Of a stretch of DNA of 32,587 nucleotides, positions 1 through 7,330 are shown piece by piece. Numbering within the stretch: the first letter of the stretch is position 1; every line of letters begins with the position of its first letter. The stretch spans positions 1 to 32,587 of the forward strand of contig CAZEDU010000054.1 in the NCBI GenBank assembly GCA_964511185.1, read 5' to 3'. Both the position numbers and the translations under genes were made by a program. The stretch comes from CAZEDU01 sp964511185. GTDB taxonomy: Bacteria > Myxococcota > Myxococcia > Myxococcales > Myxococcaceae. A model generated the notes under the pieces. The model was not told the origin of the DNA, made no database searches, and saw only the letters and a list, made by a program, of their open reading frames with translations.

Positions 1-156
1 GCGGCCCTGGAGAAGCTGCAGGGCCGCGCCGCTTCGGACCTGACGCTGCTCCAAGGGCGCGCCAACGCCGAAGTCCCCGACCCCGAGAACCAGAGCCTCA
101 CCGTCACGACGCCCGCGGCCACGGTGCACGCCGGAAGGGAGATCGTCTTCCAATGA
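1..156 (+). CDS. C-terminal end of a FecR-like protein (partial)
   Basis: An open frame runs from base 1 to the TGA at 154-156 and gives 51 residues ending in ...TPAATVHAGREIVFQ. The gene begins outside the window. The stop overlaps the ATG of the next gene (ATGA), so the two are translationally coupled. The short Thr/Val-rich tail followed by a LysM gene resembles the FecR-domain plus LysM pairs of myxobacteria, where FecR-type proteins are periplasmic or membrane-anchored. This assignment rests on context and a weak C-terminal resemblance. The frame itself is well supported by the overlap and by its codon use. Confidence 0.5.
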   Translation, partial: AALEKLQGRAASDLTLLQGRANAEVPDPENQSLTVTTPAATVHAGREIVFQ

Positions 157-1052
157 TTGCCTCCGCCCTCCTCGCGGCGTGCGTGCTGGCGGCGTCGGAG
201 CCCGCCCCGGTCGAGGTCCGCATCGAACGGCCCGAGAGCGTCTCCCACATCGCCCAGCGGCTGCTCGGGGACGCGCGCGCCGCGTCGGAGCTGAAGGCGA
301 TCAACCAGCTCTCGGGCAACACGGTGCGCGCCGGCACGATGCTGAAGCTTCCGGGGCCCGAGCGCGGCAAGGCGCTCGCGGCGCTCGCGGCGGCGCAGCA
401 CGCGGTCGAGCAGTCGAAGAGCCCGCCCAACGCGCGCAAGAGCGCCCGCGCCAAGCTCAAGGAGGCCGAAGCGCTCCTCGCCTCGGCGCAATACAAAGAC
501 GCCGCGAAGACCGCCGACGACGCGTGGAAGCTGGTCTCGGGGCAGTCGAAGGAGCCCGCGCGCTTCCAGGTCGACGTCGCCGCCTCGGGTCACACCCAGG
601 TCCGCACGCACTCCGGCCCGCCGGTGAAGGTCGAGGCCCAGGGCGTCGAGCAGCCGGTGTACGCGGGGCAGGCGCTCGAGGTCGCGCCGGGCGAGGCGCC
701 TCCGGCGGCGGCGCTGGAGCTCCCTGCGCCGACGCCGCTGTCGCCGGGCGCCAACGAGAAGCTCAAGCACGCCATCGAAGGGCAGGTGCAGCGGGTGCGC
801 CTGAGCTGGCAGCCGGTGCCGGGCGCCAAGGGCTACGAGGTCGAGGTGAGCGCGGCGGGCGGCGCGGCGCCCGTGACGCTGAAGGTCGCGCAGGCGAAGG
901 CGGAGCTGCCCGAGCTGGCGCCCGGCCGCTACGAGTGGTCGGTGCGCGCGGTGGTGACCCCGCTCAACCGCTCGCCCGCGTCGCCGTCGCGGTCGTTCGA
1001 GTTGGTCGAGCAGCCCATGAAGCTCGAGGTCGGCAACACCAAGTGGAAGTAG
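153..1052 (+). CDS. Exported LysM-domain protein with Fn3-like C-terminus
   Basis: The 299-residue product starts with a short hydrophobic signal (MIASALLAACVLAAS) and is expected in the periplasm or envelope. Residues about 22-68 form a LysM-type module: a region beginning SVSHIAQRLLGDARAA, then an INQL-like segment, and a closing AGTMLKLP, which is the usual LysM ending. LysM modules bind GlcNAc-containing glycans such as peptidoglycan. Residues 70-130 are Ala/Lys/Glu-rich and helical. Residues about 215-290 (KGYEVEVSAAG, GRYEWSVRAV) look like one Fn3-type beta sandwich. The ATG overlaps the stop of the upstream FecR-like gene by four bases. An HD-GYP receptor follows 25 bases downstream, so the three may be one operon. 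A Cys at residue 10 resembles a lipobox but lies very early, so lipidation is doubtful. Confidence 0.8.
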   Translation: MIASALLAACVLAASEPAPVEVRIERPESVSHIAQRLLGDARAASELKAINQLSGNTVRAGTMLKLPGPERGKALAALAAAQHAVEQSKSPPNARKSARAKLKEAEALLASAQYKDAAKTADDAWKLVSGQSKEPARFQVDVAASGHTQVRTHSGPPVKVEAQGVEQPVYAGQALEVAPGEAPPAAALELPAPTPLSPGANEKLKHAIEGQVQRVRLSWQPVPGAKGYEVEVSAAGGAAPVTLKVAQAKAELPELAPGRYEWSVRAVVTPLNRSPASPSRSFELVEQPMKLEVGNTKWK

Positions 1053-1077
1053 CCAGAAGAAAGGCGAGGCAAGCGCC

Positions 1078-2790
1078 GTGAGGCTCTTCAAGCTCATTCT
1101 GCTGCTCATGCTGGCGGTCAGCCTCGTGCCGACCGCGATGGTGGGGCTCACCTCGATTTCGCGCACCCGGGAGCTCTTGGTGCGGGACGCGCAGGAGCTG
1201 GCGCAGGAGCGGGTCAAGCAGCTGCGGCTCCAGACCGAGAGCATCCTCGACGAGCCGAGCCGCGCGGTGATGGGGCTCGCGCAGATCCCCGACTTCTTCT
1301 CGCTGCCGGTGAGCGAGCAGCGGCCGCACATCGCCGCGATCTTGAGCCAGCGGCCCGAGATCGCGGTGCTCACGCTCTACTCGGCGGCGAAGGAGAAGCT
1401 CCCCGGCGTGCAGGGCTTCGCGGCGAAGGAGATTCCGCCCACCGAGGTGGCCGAGCACGAAGCGCAGGCCGTCGCGCTCTTGCAAGACATCGACGGGCTG
1501 AAGGCCTCGGAAGTGATGATGAGCCCGTCGCGGAAGCTGCCGGTGTTCACCATCGCCTTCCCCATCGGGCAGCCGGTGAAGGGCTACGCCGCGGCCGAGG
1601 TGGCGCTCACCGGCCTCGAGCGCGTGCTCGCCAACCAGCGCGTGGGGTCGAACGGGTTCGCCTACGTGGTCGACCGCCACGGCAAGCTGGTGGTGCCGGT
1701 GGCCAAGCTCCGCCCGCTCCCGGTCGGCGGGGACCTGACGGACCGCCCGGCGGTGAAGGACTTCGTCGCCACGCTGGCCTCGACCCCGGCGTCCTTGGTC
1801 CTGCGCGTCGGCAACTTCGGGCCCGAGGAAGAGCGCGTGGTGGGCGCGTACACCGCGGTGCCGCGCGTCGGCTGGGCGGTCATCTCGGAGCAGCCGATCG
1901 CCGAGGCGTACGCGCAGGTCGACACGATGGAGCGGCAGATCGCCGTCGCGGTGCTCGGCGCGATCCTCATCGCCTTCGCGCTGGCGGCCTTCGTCTCGCG
2001 GGCGATGGCCAAGCCGCTCAAGAAGTTCGGCTCCGCGGCGCTCGAGATCGCCAAGGGCAGGTTCGGGGTGCAGGTCGACCTGCGCGCGAAGAACGAGCTG
2101 GGCGAGCTGGCGCAGACGTTCAATTACATGTCGGCGCAGATCGAAGCCTACGACCACGAGACCAAGCGGCTCTACGACAGCCTCGAGAACGGCTACCTGG
2201 AGACCATCGTCGCGCTGGCCAACTCCATCGACTCGAAGGACGCGTACACGCGCGGCCACAGCCAGCGGGTGGGCGACACCGCGGTCGAGATCGGCCGCGA
2301 GATGGGGCTCACCGAGCGGGAGATCAAAGAGCTGCAGTACGGCGGCATCCTCCACGACATCGGAAAGATCGGCATCGTCGAGTCGATCCTGTGCAAGCAG
2401 ACGCGGCTCACCGAGGAGGAGATGGTGGTGATGAAGGAGCACCCGCTGATCGGCGACACCATCATCGGGCCGGTGAGCTTCCTGGCTTCGGTGCGCGCCG
2501 CCGTGCGCAACCACCACGAGCGGTGGGACGGCACGGGCTACCCCGACAAGCTCAAGGGCGAGCAGATCCCGCTCATCGCGCGCATCGTCAACTGCGCCGA
2601 CACCTTCGACGCGGTCACCTCGACGCGGCCGTACCAGAAGGCGTTCTCGCTCGATAAGGCGCTGGAGATCATGGAGAACCTGCGCGGCACGCAGCTCGAC
2701 CCGAAGGTGTTCGATGCGCTGCGGCGGGTGATCGAGAAGAAGGGCGTGCAGCTCGAGGGCGCGCGGGACCGTCAGAAGCTGGCGGGCTGA
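1078..2790 (+). CDS. Membrane receptor with Cache, HAMP and HD-GYP domains
   Basis: The 570-residue product is a probable sensor-regulated cyclic-di-GMP phosphodiesterase. An N-terminal membrane helix (about 3-22) is followed by a periplasmic double-Cache-like sensor (about 30-285), a second helix (about 288-308), a HAMP linker (about 310-360) and an HD-GYP domain (about 370-560). The catalytic signatures are intact: HDIGKIG at 426-432 carries the His-Asp metal pair, and HHERWDGTGYP at 479-489 is a full HD-GYP motif. HD-GYP enzymes hydrolyse c-di-GMP; the ligand of the Cache domain cannot be read from sequence. The start is GTG with a GAGG ribosome-binding site about 8 bases upstream. The 3' end overlaps the convergent lipoprotein gene by 19 bases. 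A PilZ protein, a possible c-di-GMP reader, is encoded about 14 kb away. Confidence 0.92.
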   Translation: MRLFKLILLLMLAVSLVPTAMVGLTSISRTRELLVRDAQELAQERVKQLRLQTESILDEPSRAVMGLAQIPDFFSLPVSEQRPHIAAILSQRPEIAVLTLYSAAKEKLPGVQGFAAKEIPPTEVAEHEAQAVALLQDIDGLKASEVMMSPSRKLPVFTIAFPIGQPVKGYAAAEVALTGLERVLANQRVGSNGFAYVVDRHGKLVVPVAKLRPLPVGGDLTDRPAVKDFVATLASTPASLVLRVGNFGPEEERVVGAYTAVPRVGWAVISEQPIAEAYAQVDTMERQIAVAVLGAILIAFALAAFVSRAMAKPLKKFGSAALEIAKGRFGVQVDLRAKNELGELAQTFNYMSAQIEAYDHETKRLYDSLENGYLETIVALANSIDSKDAYTRGHSQRVGDTAVEIGREMGLTEREIKELQYGGILHDIGKIGIVESILCKQTRLTEEEMVVMKEHPLIGDTIIGPVSFLASVRAAVRNHHERWDGTGYPDKLKGEQIPLIARIVNCADTFDAVTSTRPYQKAFSLDKALEIMENLRGTQLDPKVFDALRRVIEKKGVQLEGARDRQKLAG

Positions 2791-3047
2791 TCGTCGACCG
2801 CTGTCTGCGAGATCACCTGGCCCGACGAATCGCGAATCTCGCGCTGGCGGAGCGGCTCCGGCGAGAGCGACGGCCGCACGAAGCGCACCCGAGGGCTCAC
2901 CTCGCCCACCACGTCGTCTTGCCGAGCGCGCGACTGCGCCCGCGGGTCACCCCTCCAGTCGATGCTGGGCTGGGTGCAGGCTGCAGCGAACACCGCCATC
3001 GCCACGAGCGCCACCCACCTGATCCTCGAGAGAGTCTCGGTATCCAT
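2772..3047 (-). CDS. Small putative lipoprotein, 91 residues
   Basis: The product starts MDTETLSRIRWVALVAMAVF and reaches FAAAC at Cys24: a positively charged start, a hydrophobic core and a cysteine, the plan of a lipoprotein signal. The mature part of about 68 residues is charged and low in complexity (QSRARQDD, PRVRFVRPSLSPEPLRQRE) and matches no family I recognise. Longer in-frame starts exist up to 3266, but only the ATG at 3047 places the hydrophobic stretch correctly. It is convergent with the HD-GYP gene, with a 19-base overlap, and lies 70 bases downstream of a second small lipoprotein gene on the same strand. Both contain the tetrapeptide RFVR. The function is unknown. Confidence 0.55.
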   Translation of the reverse strand: MDTETLSRIRWVALVAMAVFAAACTQPSIDWRGDPRAQSRARQDDVVGEVSPRVRFVRPSLSPEPLRQREIRDSSGQVISQTAVDDQPASF

Positions 3048-3117
3048 GGATCCACTCACTGCGCGGGTCACACGCAGAAGTAGTTCTCCGCACACCGCAG
3101 CACAAGTTGTTCTTGGG

Positions 3118-3330
3118 TCAGGGGCAACCGCCGTCCGGCGTTTCGAGCCGAACGAAGCGAATTCGATCGCTGACGGTGAAAACGCGCGGCTCGGCTGGAA
3201 TACAGCCGACCGTGGTCTGCACCTGGCCCTGCGGCGGAGCGATGTCGGCGGCGCGCTCGACCTCACATGACGCGAGGAGGACCGCTAGGATGGTTGGCCA
3301 TCCAAGCCGCTTTTTCGAATGCACCCACAT
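3118..3330 (-). CDS. Very small putative lipoprotein, about 70 residues
   Basis: From the ATG at 3330 the frame reads MWVHSKKRLGWPTILAVLLAS followed by Cys22, a convincing lipoprotein signal (basic start, hydrophobic core, LLASC lipobox). The mature part is only about 49 residues, has two further cysteines (VGCIPAEPR and GGCP) and ends ETPDGGCP. A GTG at 3324 is an alternative start; neither has a clear ribosome-binding site, and the frame is open upstream to 3414. The gene heads a two-gene lipoprotein array with the 91-residue gene. No family was recognised. The main doubt is its size; the signal peptide is the main support. Confidence 0.5.
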   Translation of the reverse strand: MWVHSKKRLGWPTILAVLLASCEVERAADIAPPQGQVQTTVGCIPAEPRVFTVSDRIRFVRLETPDGGCP

Positions 3331-3434
3331 CACTGGTTTCGTTGCCGGCGGCCGCCCGAGCGATCCGAAGCCCCGCCCACCCCGGGCGCTTTCGGTCGTG
3401 GCGCTCTGCGGCATGCCGCAATAGAACGCCTCGC

Positions 3435-3785
3435 ATGAGCTTCTGGGACCACATCAAGCCCACCCAGCGCCCGCCGGTGGCGACGCAGGTCGACGTGTCG
3501 CCGGACCAACAGCGCGTCGTGCTGCGCTGGGACGACGGCCGCCAGACGACCGTCACCGCGCGGACGCTGCGCCAGCACTGCCCCTGCGCCGAGTGCGTGG
3601 AGGAGTGGAGCGGCAAGCGCACCTTCGATCAAGAGACCATCCCGGCGGACCTCAAGGTCATCGAGGTGGCGCCGGTGGGGAACTACGCGCTCACCTTCAC
3701 CTTCGGGGATGCGCACCGCATCGGCATCTTCAACTGGTCTTTCCTCCGAGAGCTCGCCGAGAAGCACCCGGCCCCCACCGCATGA
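3435..3785 (+). CDS. DUF971 (GBBH-like N-terminal domain) protein
   Basis: The 116-residue product matches the DUF971 family, which is related to the N-terminal domain of gamma-butyrobetaine hydroxylase. Seen in the sequence are the beta strands around LRWDDGRQTTVTARTLRQ, the cysteine motif HCPCAECV with its Cys-x-x-Cys, and the closing VGNYALTFTFGDAHRIGIFNW. Free-standing DUF971 proteins are small and cytoplasmic. Some are linked to Fe-S or P-loop (Mrp/ApbC) proteins, but their biochemical role is not settled. The ATG at 3435 was chosen because the family begins near here, although the frame is open from 3267. The stop overlaps the start of the Ser/Thr kinase gene (ATGA), so the two are translationally coupled. 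The palindrome GCGGCATGCCGC lies at 3408-3419, just upstream. Confidence 0.85.
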   Translation: MSFWDHIKPTQRPPVATQVDVSPDQQRVVLRWDDGRQTTVTARTLRQHCPCAECVEEWSGKRTFDQETIPADLKVIEVAPVGNYALTFTFGDAHRIGIFNWSFLRELAEKHPAPTA

Positions 3786-5416
3786 GCGCGCGCTATCGCC
3801 TGACACGACTGGTGGCCACCGGCGGCATGGCCGAGGTGTACGCGGGCGTCTCGGTCGGCGAGGAGGGCTTCGAGAAGCCGGTCGCGATCAAGCGGATGCT
3901 GTCGCACCTGTCGCACGACGCGAAGCTCGCCCAGATGTTCCTCGCCGAGGCGAAGCTGGCGATGCACCTGCACCACCAGAACATCGTCGAGATCTTCGAC
4001 GTGGGGCGCGCGCCCGACGGCGTCTTCCTGGTGATGGAGCAGGTGAACGGCTGGGACCTGAACGAGGTCATCGAAGCCGCGGCGCAAAGCGGCGTGCGGC
4101 TCCCCGCCCCGCTGGCCGCGTTCGTCGCGGGCCAAGTGGCCGCCGGGCTGTCGCACGCGTACCGCGCCAAGACGGCCGATGGCCAGCCGCTCCTCAAGGC
4201 GCACCGCGACGTCTCGCCCCCGAACGTGCTCTTGTCGATCGACGGCGAGGTGAAGCTCGCCGACTTCGGCGTCGCCAAGCTGGAGGGCGCCAGCGGCCGC
4301 ACCGAGCCTGGCCTTCTCAAAGGCAAGATCGTCTACACCGCGCCCGAGCTGTTCTCGAACGCGCCGCCCAGCCCCCAGAGCGATCAGTTCGCGCTCGGCG
4401 TGGTGCTCTACGAGATGCTGTCCGGGCAGCACCCGTTCGGGCGCGACGAGACGGTCGCGAGCTACTTCCAGAAGGTCACGCAGGCGCAGCCCGCTCCGCT
4501 CGCCGACGTGCCCGCGGAGCTCTCGCAGATCGCGCTGCGCATGCTGGCGAAGTCACCGCAGGAGCGCTTCGCTTCGCTCGACCTGGTCTCCCGCGCGCTC
4601 GCGCAGTACCTCTCGCGCGCCGGGGAGCCGGCCACCTCGGCCGAGCTGGCGGCGTTCCTGACGCGACTGCCGCTGTCGCCGCCCTTCGCCGAGCGCCAAG
4701 GCGGTCCGATTCCGCTGAGCGCGGTGAGCTTCTCGCTCCAGCCGGCCGGCGGCGGTGCCCCAGCGGCTGGCACGGCCGACCTGCGGGACTTCTTCATGGA
4801 CCCGGAGTGGCAAGCGACCGGACCGACGATGGACGCCTCGGGCGAAGTGCTGAGGAAGCGCGTGACCGCGCCCATCGCCTTCACGCCCCCGCCAGAGCCC
4901 CCGCCTCCGCTCGAGCTCGAGACCCGCTCCGCGCCCGCCGCGCCGGCGCCGCCCCCCACCGTCTGGCGCGCACAGCCGCAAGAGCCGCTCGAGCTGGCGC
5001 GCGAGGCCCGCCCGAGGGCGAGCGAGCCCATCGCCTCGGCCCAAGACGCCGTGGTGCATCACCCCAACCGCACCCGCTGGATCGGCCGCATCGTGATGCT
5101 GCTGGCGACCTTGGTGGTGTTCGCCGGCTTCGGCGCGCTCCTGGTCGCCACCAAGGTCCGCACCGGCCGCTGGAAGAGCGTGCTTCCCACGAGCGCGAAG
5201 GACCTGCCCACCGTGATCATCGACAGCGAGCCGCCGGGCGCCACCGTGCGCATCTACGGCGAAGACTTCTGCTGCACCCCTTACTCGACGCAGAACCTCT
5301 GGCCGGCCACCACCGTCGACTTCCAGCTGCTGCTCAAGGGATACCGCCCCTACGCCGGAAAGTTCCGCGGCGGTGAGGACGCGTCGGTGCACGCGAAGCT
5401 CAAGCGCGCCCGGTGA
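3782..5416 (+). CDS. Ser/Thr protein kinase with TM segment and PEGA domain
   Basis: The 544-residue product is a eukaryotic-like (Hanks-type) protein kinase. The catalytic domain (about 5-280) is complete: glycine loop ATGGMAEVY at 12-20, ATP-binding Lys37 in VAIK, HRDVSPPNVL with catalytic Asp143, DFG at 161-163, and a TAPE segment. A Pro-rich linker (about 340-430) leads to one membrane helix (about 437-458). After it, a PEGA-type beta domain (about 479-540, starting VIIDSEPPGATVRIYG) is expected outside the membrane and may touch the cell envelope. This kinase-linker-TM-PEGA plan is common in myxobacteria. The start overlaps the DUF971 stop by four bases. The substrate is unknown. A PP2C phosphatase that could oppose it lies at 20786-21574, but no direct link can be shown. 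Confidence 0.93.
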   Translation: MSARYRLTRLVATGGMAEVYAGVSVGEEGFEKPVAIKRMLSHLSHDAKLAQMFLAEAKLAMHLHHQNIVEIFDVGRAPDGVFLVMEQVNGWDLNEVIEAAAQSGVRLPAPLAAFVAGQVAAGLSHAYRAKTADGQPLLKAHRDVSPPNVLLSIDGEVKLADFGVAKLEGASGRTEPGLLKGKIVYTAPELFSNAPPSPQSDQFALGVVLYEMLSGQHPFGRDETVASYFQKVTQAQPAPLADVPAELSQIALRMLAKSPQERFASLDLVSRALAQYLSRAGEPATSAELAAFLTRLPLSPPFAERQGGPIPLSAVSFSLQPAGGGAPAAGTADLRDFFMDPEWQATGPTMDASGEVLRKRVTAPIAFTPPPEPPPPLELETRSAPAAPAPPPTVWRAQPQEPLELAREARPRASEPIASAQDAVVHHPNRTRWIGRIVMLLATLVVFAGFGALLVATKVRTGRWKSVLPTSAKDLPTVIIDSEPPGATVRIYGEDFCCTPYSTQNLWPATTVDFQLLLKGYRPYAGKFRGGEDASVHAKLKRAR

Positions 5417-5425
5417 TCAGATTGG

Positions 5426-5454
5426 GGGGACTGTCCCCGAAGGGGACTGTCACC
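5426..5454. repeat. Tandem GGGGAC-n-GTCCCC palindromes
   Basis: Two copies of a 13-base palindrome, GGGGACTGTCCCC and the imperfect GGGGACTGTCACC, are separated by GAA. The array sits in the 44-base gap between the convergent kinase and sspB genes. The same two-unit array occurs in inverse orientation at 19880-19908, and a single unit occurs at 21631-21643. It can fold as a strong GC hairpin and could stop transcription from both sides, although no T-tract follows. Confidence 0.75.
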
Positions 5455-5460
5455 AACAAC

Positions 5461-5952
5461 TTATTTTATCAAACGCAGATGCCCGCGCGCGGACGGCTTC
5501 GGCGGGTCGTCGTCGGGGGGCTCGTGGGAGCGCCCACAGTCGATGCTCTGCAGCGCGACGCGCGACGGCTTGGCGACGGGCTTGGGCGCCATCGCCTCGA
5601 CGGGGACCTTGGTGGTCAGCTGCGCCTGCTCGATCAGCTCGTGCGGCATGTCCTCGGGGAACATCCAGAGCTCTTTCGTCACGTGGCTGCTGATCCCGTA
5701 GAGCGCCGACCACGGCACCGCCACGGTGAAGCGCTTGCCCGAGAAGGTCAGCGTCGAGCGCAAGCCCCACTCGCCCACCGAGAGGTCCGGCGGGTCGAAG
5801 CGGTACGAGAGGTTGAGCAAGAGGTGAAGCTCGCCCTTGAGGTGATCCGGCACGAGCACGCCGGCGCGCCGGGCATCGAGGTGGACCATCGTCATGCCCA
5901 GCTCGAGCGCCTCGAGGAGGCGATCCTTCTTCGCGGTCGTCCGCTCGTCCAT
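5461..5952 (-). CDS. sspB: SspB-like ClpXP adaptor
   Basis: The 163-residue product resembles the SspB family, which tethers ssrA-tagged proteins and speeds their delivery to ClpXP. The folded domain (about 10-110) holds the region VPDHLKGELHLLLNLSYRF and the beta segment STLTFSGKRFTVAVPWSALYGI. An unstructured Pro/Ser-rich tail then ends in HLRLIK at 158-163. That ending matches the ClpX-binding tail of SspB proteins (a final Leu-Arg-hydrophobic-hydrophobic-Lys), so the adaptor appears functional at both ends. The ATG has a GAGAGGG ribosome-binding site 6 bases upstream, inside the end of smpB, and the intergenic gap is 13 bases. Co-transcription with smpB fits, because SmpB helps add the tag that SspB recognises. 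Confidence 0.85.
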   Translation of the reverse strand: MDERTTAKKDRLLEALELGMTMVHLDARRAGVLVPDHLKGELHLLLNLSYRFDPPDLSVGEWGLRSTLTFSGKRFTVAVPWSALYGISSHVTKELWMFPEDMPHELIEQAQLTTKVPVEAMAPKPVAKPSRVALQSIDCGRSHEPPDDDPPKPSARGHLRLIK

Positions 5953-5965
5953 CCGAAGGCCCTCT

Positions 5966-6445
5966 CTACCGTCGCCTCATCGCGCGGTCCACCTCGCGCT
6001 TCGTCTCGCGTTCTTTGATGGTCTCGCGCCGGTCCTCATGGGTCTTTCCCCTGCACAGCCCCAGCTGCACCTTCGCCCGCCCCTGCTTGAAGTAGACCGA
6101 GAGGGGAATGATCGAATAACCGCGCTCCCGAACCTTCGCAGACCACCGTTCGATCTCCTCTCGATGCATCAAAAGGCGGCGGGTGCGCAACGGCTCGTGT
6201 CCAAACGCGGTCGACGGCTTGTACGGCCCGATGTGGGCGTTGTGCAGGAACAGCTCGTTCCCCTTCGGCAAACCATAGGAATCGCTCAGGTTTACCGTGC
6301 CCAGGCGCAGGCTCTTCACCTCACTGCCGAGCAGCTCGAGCCCCGCCTCGACGGTGTCCTCCACCTGGTACTGAAAGCGGGCTTTCCGGTTCTCCGCGAC
6401 CAGGCGGATACCGCCCTTCTCGCTCGGTTGCTTGGGCGCGGCCAT
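5966..6445 (-). CDS. smpB: SsrA-binding protein SmpB
   Basis: The 159-residue product is SmpB, the tmRNA partner in trans-translation, which rescues stalled ribosomes and tags nascent chains. Recognisable parts are NRKARFQYQVEDTVEAGLEL, GSEVKSLR at 40-47, NLSDSYG, FLHNAHIGPY, RTRRLLMHREEI and the Lys/Arg-rich C-terminal tail (KTHEDRRETIKERETKREVD) that enters the decoding centre. The length is normal for the family. It lies 33 bases downstream of panC and 13 bases upstream of sspB on the same strand. No tmRNA (ssrA) gene was recognised in this window. Its ribosome-binding site is weak (GGCGG), which suggests translation partly by read-through from panC. Confidence 0.97.
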   Translation of the reverse strand: MAAPKQPSEKGGIRLVAENRKARFQYQVEDTVEAGLELLGSEVKSLRLGTVNLSDSYGLPKGNELFLHNAHIGPYKPSTAFGHEPLRTRRLLMHREEIERWSAKVRERGYSIIPLSVYFKQGRAKVQLGLCRGKTHEDRRETIKERETKREVDRAMRRR

Positions 6446-6478
6446 GGGGGCCGCCGTTTAGCCGCTCCCGGGGCCTTT

Positions 6479-7330
6479 TTACAACGCGACGTTGTCGATG
6501 AGGCGCGTGCGGCCGACGAACGCCGCGACCAACAGCCGCGCGGGCTGATCCGCGCGCAGCCGCGCCATCGGCTCCAGCGTCGCCGCGTCCACGAGCTCCA
6601 CGTAGTCCTCACGCGCATCGGCGCTCGAGAGCGCGCGGCGAACGAGGTCGACGAGCTTGGACGCGTCGCGCTCACCCGCGCGCGCGGCGGCTTGGGCCGA
6701 GAACAACCCCTGCGACAGGGACAGCGCCCGCCGGCGCTCGTCGGGCGACAAGTAGGCGTTGCGCGAGCTCATCGCCAACCCGTCGCGCTCGCGCACCGTG
6801 GGCACCCCGACGATCTCCACGCCCAAAAGCAGGTCGCGGGCCAGCGCGCGAATCACCTGCAGCTGTTGGAAGTCCTTCTCGCCGAAGAGCGCCACGTCGG
6901 GGCGAAACGCGGCGAGCAGCTTGGTGACCACCGTGGCCACGCCGCGGAAGTGCCCGGGCCGCTTCACGCCCTCGAGCCTCGCCGACACGCCGGTCACCTC
7001 GACGATCGTCTGCTCGCCCGGCGGGTACATCTCGGAGACGTCGGGCGCGAAGACGACGTCGACGCCCGCGCCCGCGCACTTGGCCGCGTCGCCTTCCAGG
7101 TCGCGCGGGTACTGGGCGAAGTCCTCCTGCGGCCCGAACTGCGTCGGGTTCACGAAGACGCTGGCGACCGTCACCTCGGCGCGCGTCTTCCCCTCGCGCA
7201 TCAGCTGCAGGTGCCCTTCGTGCAGCGCGCCCATCGTCGGCACCAACGCCAAGCGCTGACCGCGGCGGTGGGCCTCGCGCTCGAAGGCGTGGGCCTCCCG
7301 CACCGTGCGAAGCAGCTTCGGCGGGGTCAC
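6479..7330 (-). CDS. panC: Pantoate--beta-alanine ligase
   Basis: The 283-residue product is PanC, which joins pantoate and beta-alanine with ATP to give pantothenate, the precursor of coenzyme A. The nucleotide-binding HIGH-type motif is MGALHEGH with His37 and His40. Other family signatures are VASVFVNPTQFGPQEDFAQY, the HFRGVATVV segment, LFGEKDFQQLQVIR and AMSSRNAYLS. The length is normal. The start overlaps the stop of panB by four bases, so the two pathway genes are coupled. SmpB follows after 33 bases. The enzyme is cytoplasmic. Confidence 0.97.
   Translation of the reverse strand: MTPPKLLRTVREAHAFEREAHRRGQRLALVPTMGALHEGHLQLMREGKTRAEVTVASVFVNPTQFGPQEDFAQYPRDLEGDAAKCAGAGVDVVFAPDVSEMYPPGEQTIVEVTGVSARLEGVKRPGHFRGVATVVTKLLAAFRPDVALFGEKDFQQLQVIRALARDLLLGVEIVGVPTVRERDGLAMSSRNAYLSPDERRRALSLSQGLFSAQAAARAGERDASKLVDLVRRALSSADAREDYVELVDAATLEPMARLRADQPARLLVAAFVGRTRLIDNVAL

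Noticed and set aside
964..2517. 517-residue open frame on the - strand opposite the HD-GYP gene
   Set aside because: His/Arg/Leu-rich text without domains, a by-product of GC-biased codons in the HD-GYP gene, which has intact catalytic motifs on the other strand.
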